DNA from: RGIG1828 sp045546535
Lineage (GTDB): Bacteria > Bacillota > Clostridia > UMGS1810
Assembly: GCA_045546535.1 (NCBI GenBank)
Contig: JAZQDA010000011.1
Coordinates: 1 to 6,578 of the forward strand
DNA: 6,578 nucleotides
Reading direction: 5' to 3'
Shown: piece by piece, positions 5,142-6,578 of the stretch
Numbering within the stretch: position 1 is the stretch's first letter
Layout: every line of letters begins with the position of its first letter
Program-made: the position numbers and the translations under genes
The notes under the pieces: model-generated
What the model was told of the DNA's origin: nothing
The model's database searches: none
What the model saw: only the letters and a program-made list of their open reading frames with translations

Positions 5142-5264
5142 ATGGAAAATTATAAGGAATTATATTATGAACTTTTCAATAAAATTTCAGATATAATAGC
5201 ACAGTTACAAGAGATACAAATAAATACTGAAGAAAAATTTATATGTGATGAAAAAAATACTTAA
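5142..5264 (+). CDS. Small hypothetical protein, 40 residues
   Basis: A 40-codon gene supported by a good ribosome binding site: GAGGTG at 5131-5136, five bases ahead of ATG 5142, with TAA at 5262-5264 and a terminator directly after. The product begins MENYKELYYELFNKISDII and continues with AQLQEIQINTEEKFI, then a short charged tail. It looks like one amphipathic helix with regularly spaced Leu/Ile/Phe, no signal peptide and no membrane segment, so it is probably cytosolic and perhaps oligomeric or partner-binding. From memory, small proteins of the pattern YKELY-LFN-I-I-L occur widely as unannotated ORFs in Clostridia, which would support a real gene, but I could not check this. The structured RNA and its terminator lie immediately upstream, so the RNA might control this gene. 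No function can be assigned. Confidence 0.68.
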   Translation: MENYKELYYELFNKISDIIAQLQEIQINTEEKFICDEKNT

Positions 5265-5270
5265 TATAGC

Positions 5271-5306
5271 AAAAAACAGAAGCGAAAAATATCGCTTCTG
5301 TTTTTT
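5271..5306. terminator. Bidirectional intrinsic terminator between the small ORF and dnaJ
   Basis: AAAAAACAGAAGCGA (5271-5285) pairs perfectly with TCGCTTCTGTTTTTT (5292-5306) around an AAAATA loop. It has a T run on the right for plus-strand transcripts and, because of the A run on the left, one for minus-strand transcripts as well. It separates the convergent small ORF and dnaJ, two bases beyond the dnaJ stop codon. Confidence 0.92.
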
Positions 5307-5307
5307 A

Positions 5308-6474
5308 TTATTTGAAAAAGTCTTTCATTTTATCAGCAAAACTTTTTCTTTGTTTAAAGTTACTTTCACCGCTTATTTCGCCAAAGCGTGAGATGACTTC
5401 TTTTTGCTCTGCGTTTAAGTTTTTAGGAACTTCAACGGTAAGTTTAACGAGCATATCCCCTCTCACTCCGCTTCTCACGTGGGGAATACCTTTTCCTTTC
5501 ATACGCACAACAGTGCCTGGCTGTGTGCCCTCAGGGACAGTATAAGTAATTTTTCCAAGTTCATATTTTTTATCGGGGTCAAGTACGGGAATTTCGATAT
5601 CTGCACCGAGTGTCGCCTGAACAAAAGTTATAGGAACTTCTATGTTTACATCATAATTTGAACGGGTAAATATCGGGTGGCGTTTAATTGAAACTGTAAC
5701 CAAAAGGTCGCCTTTTGGTCCGCCCTTAGAACCTGCGTTACCAAGACCGCGGTAACTTACGGTTTCACCCGCATTGATACCTGCGGGAATATCAACTTCG
5801 ATATTTTTTGCTCTTTTTACCTTTCCTTTTCCGTTACATTTCGGGCAAGGGTTCTTTATTATTGAGCCTTCTCCTCGGCAGTGAGGGCAAACCTGGGTGT
5901 TTATCATCTGACCAAACATCGTGTTCTGAACAGATTTTATCTGACCTGAGCCGTTACAGTGCGGACAGGTCTGTTTATCAGATGCACTCTTAGCACCGCT
6001 TCCGTTACACGCTTCGCAGTCTTCTACAACATATATTTTGAGTTGTTTTTTTACACCAAATGCCGCTTCTTCAAACGAGAGAAGAACACTCTCTTCAATA
6101 TCGGAGCCTTTTCTCGGACCGTTTCTTCGTCTCTGGGAAGAACCAAATCCGCCAAACATAGAGCCGAAAATATCGCCAAGGTCGTCAAATCCCATACCGC
6201 CGAATCCGCCAAAACCGCCTCCGCCCTGACCTGCGCCGAAATTGGGGTCGACACCTGCAAAGCCGAACTGGTCATAGCGGGATTTTTTTTCGGCATCACT
6301 AAGGATTTCATATGCTTCGCCGACTTCCTTGAATTTAACTTCTGCGTCTTTATCTCCGGGATTTACATCAGGGTGATATTTTTTGGCAAGTTTTCTGTAT
6401 GCTCTTTTTATTTCATCGTCGGTGGCGTTTTTACTGACGCCAAGGACTTCGTAGTAATCTCTTTTATCTGCCAT
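5308..6474 (-). CDS. dnaJ: Chaperone protein DnaJ (Hsp40)
   Basis: A full-length type I Hsp40 of 388 residues, the co-chaperone that delivers unfolded clients to DnaK and stimulates its ATPase in the cytoplasm. The J domain covers residues 5-70 with the essential HPD at 34-36. A Gly/Phe-rich linker follows at about 71-112. The zinc-binding domain has four CxxCxGxG repeats starting at C153, C170, C196 and C210. The C-terminal client-binding barrels follow, including VPEGTQPGT (313-321) and KGKGIP (326-331). Between PVLD and the conserved VPEGTQ there is a somewhat longer loop (PDKKYELGKITY, 300-311) than in E. coli DnaJ. The start ATG at 6474-6472 has GAAAGG (6488-6483) eight bases upstream. 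The likely end of dnaK lies 80 nt upstream on the same strand, the usual dnaK-dnaJ order. No CIRCE element is visible; it would be expected further upstream at the operon start. Confidence 0.97.
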   Translation of the reverse strand: MADKRDYYEVLGVSKNATDDEIKRAYRKLAKKYHPDVNPGDKDAEVKFKEVGEAYEILSDAEKKSRYDQFGFAGVDPNFGAGQGGGGFGGFGGMGFDDLGDIFGSMFGGFGSSQRRRNGPRKGSDIEESVLLSFEEAAFGVKKQLKIYVVEDCEACNGSGAKSASDKQTCPHCNGSGQIKSVQNTMFGQMINTQVCPHCRGEGSIIKNPCPKCNGKGKVKRAKNIEVDIPAGINAGETVSYRGLGNAGSKGGPKGDLLVTVSIKRHPIFTRSNYDVNIEVPITFVQATLGADIEIPVLDPDKKYELGKITYTVPEGTQPGTVVRMKGKGIPHVRSGVRGDMLVKLTVEVPKNLNAEQKEVISRFGEISGESNFKQRKSFADKMKDFFK

Positions 6475-6497
6475 AATTTTTACCTTTCAGAGAAAAT

Positions 6498-6530
6498 GCT
6501 GAAAAGAAAAGTTTTACCTTTCTTTTCAGC
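6498..6530 (-). other. Hairpin in the dnaK-dnaJ intergenic region
   Basis: GCTGAAAAGAAA (6498-6509) and TTTCTTTTCAGC (6519-6530) are perfect complements, a 12-bp stem with a 9-nt loop. On the minus (transcribed) strand it is followed by ATTTTCTC rather than a clean T run, so it looks like a partial terminator, processing site or mRNA-stability element that could set the dnaK to dnaJ ratio. It lies nine bases upstream of the dnaJ ribosome binding site. Confidence 0.5.
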
Positions 6531-6554
6531 CATAGATTCCCTATTTTGCAATAA

Positions 6555-6578
6555 TTATTTATTGTTATTGTCGTCATC
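6555..6578 (-). CDS. dnaK: Probable C-terminal end of DnaK (partial)
   Basis: Reading leftward from the right edge gives DDDNNNK then TAA (6557-6555). A short acidic, polar tail is typical of DnaK C-termini, and dnaK normally precedes dnaJ in Bacillota. Only seven codons are visible, so the call rests mostly on gene order. The end of GrpE or another protein is possible. Confidence 0.5.
   Translation of the reverse strand, partial: DDDNNNK

Noticed and set aside
1..6578. CRISPR arrays, tRNA, rRNA, insertion sequences
   Set aside because: No regularly spaced repeats, no tRNA-like cloverleaf, no transposase or terminal inverted repeats were seen on either strand.

Overview
The window looks like a chromosomal piece of an endospore-forming member of the Clostridia (Bacillota). 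The reasons are the A+T-rich sequence, the strong GGAGG-type ribosome binding sites, the A-rich/T-rich intrinsic terminators, a clear forespore sigma factor sigma-G, and gene families typical of gut Clostridia. The genus cannot be named from this sequence.

Layout from left to right. (1) Positions 1-265, minus strand: the N-terminal 88 residues of an AraC-type regulator (cupin sensor domain), running off the left edge. (2) 266-417: a divergent control region with two perfect 12-bp direct repeats exactly 21 bp apart, which is AraC half-site geometry, just upstream of a sigma-A-like promoter facing right. (3) 418-2335: a translationally coupled pair, a sugar-1-phosphate nucleotidyltransferase and a NahK-like sugar 1-kinase. 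Together they could turn a free (amino)sugar into a nucleotide sugar, probably under control of the divergent regulator. (4) 2336-3191: sigG, preceded by a near-perfect sigma-F promoter and by an inverted repeat reaching into its ribosome binding site. (5) 3264-4755: a strong extended -10 promoter and a PurF-like amidophosphoribosyltransferase homologue. It keeps the PRPP loop and the Fe-S cysteines but has lost the glutaminase cysteine and the other glutamine-handling residues. (6) 4756-5307: a terminator; then what appears to be an independent structured RNA of about 165 nt (own promoter, three stacked stems, a possible pseudoknot, own terminator); then a 40-codon small protein gene; then a bidirectional terminator. 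(7) 5308-6578, minus strand: dnaJ, preceded 80 nt upstream by what is probably the last seven codons of dnaK.

The genes do not form one pathway. They are neighbouring units: nucleotide-sugar salvage, late forespore development, a divergent PurF paralogue, an unidentified RNA plus small protein, and the heat-shock chaperone operon. The most interesting items are the structured RNA at 4930-5095 with its small downstream ORF, the glutaminase-dead PurF paralogue, and the architecture of the sigG control region. Known RNA families could not be searched here, so novelty of the RNA is not claimed, only that it was not recognised.
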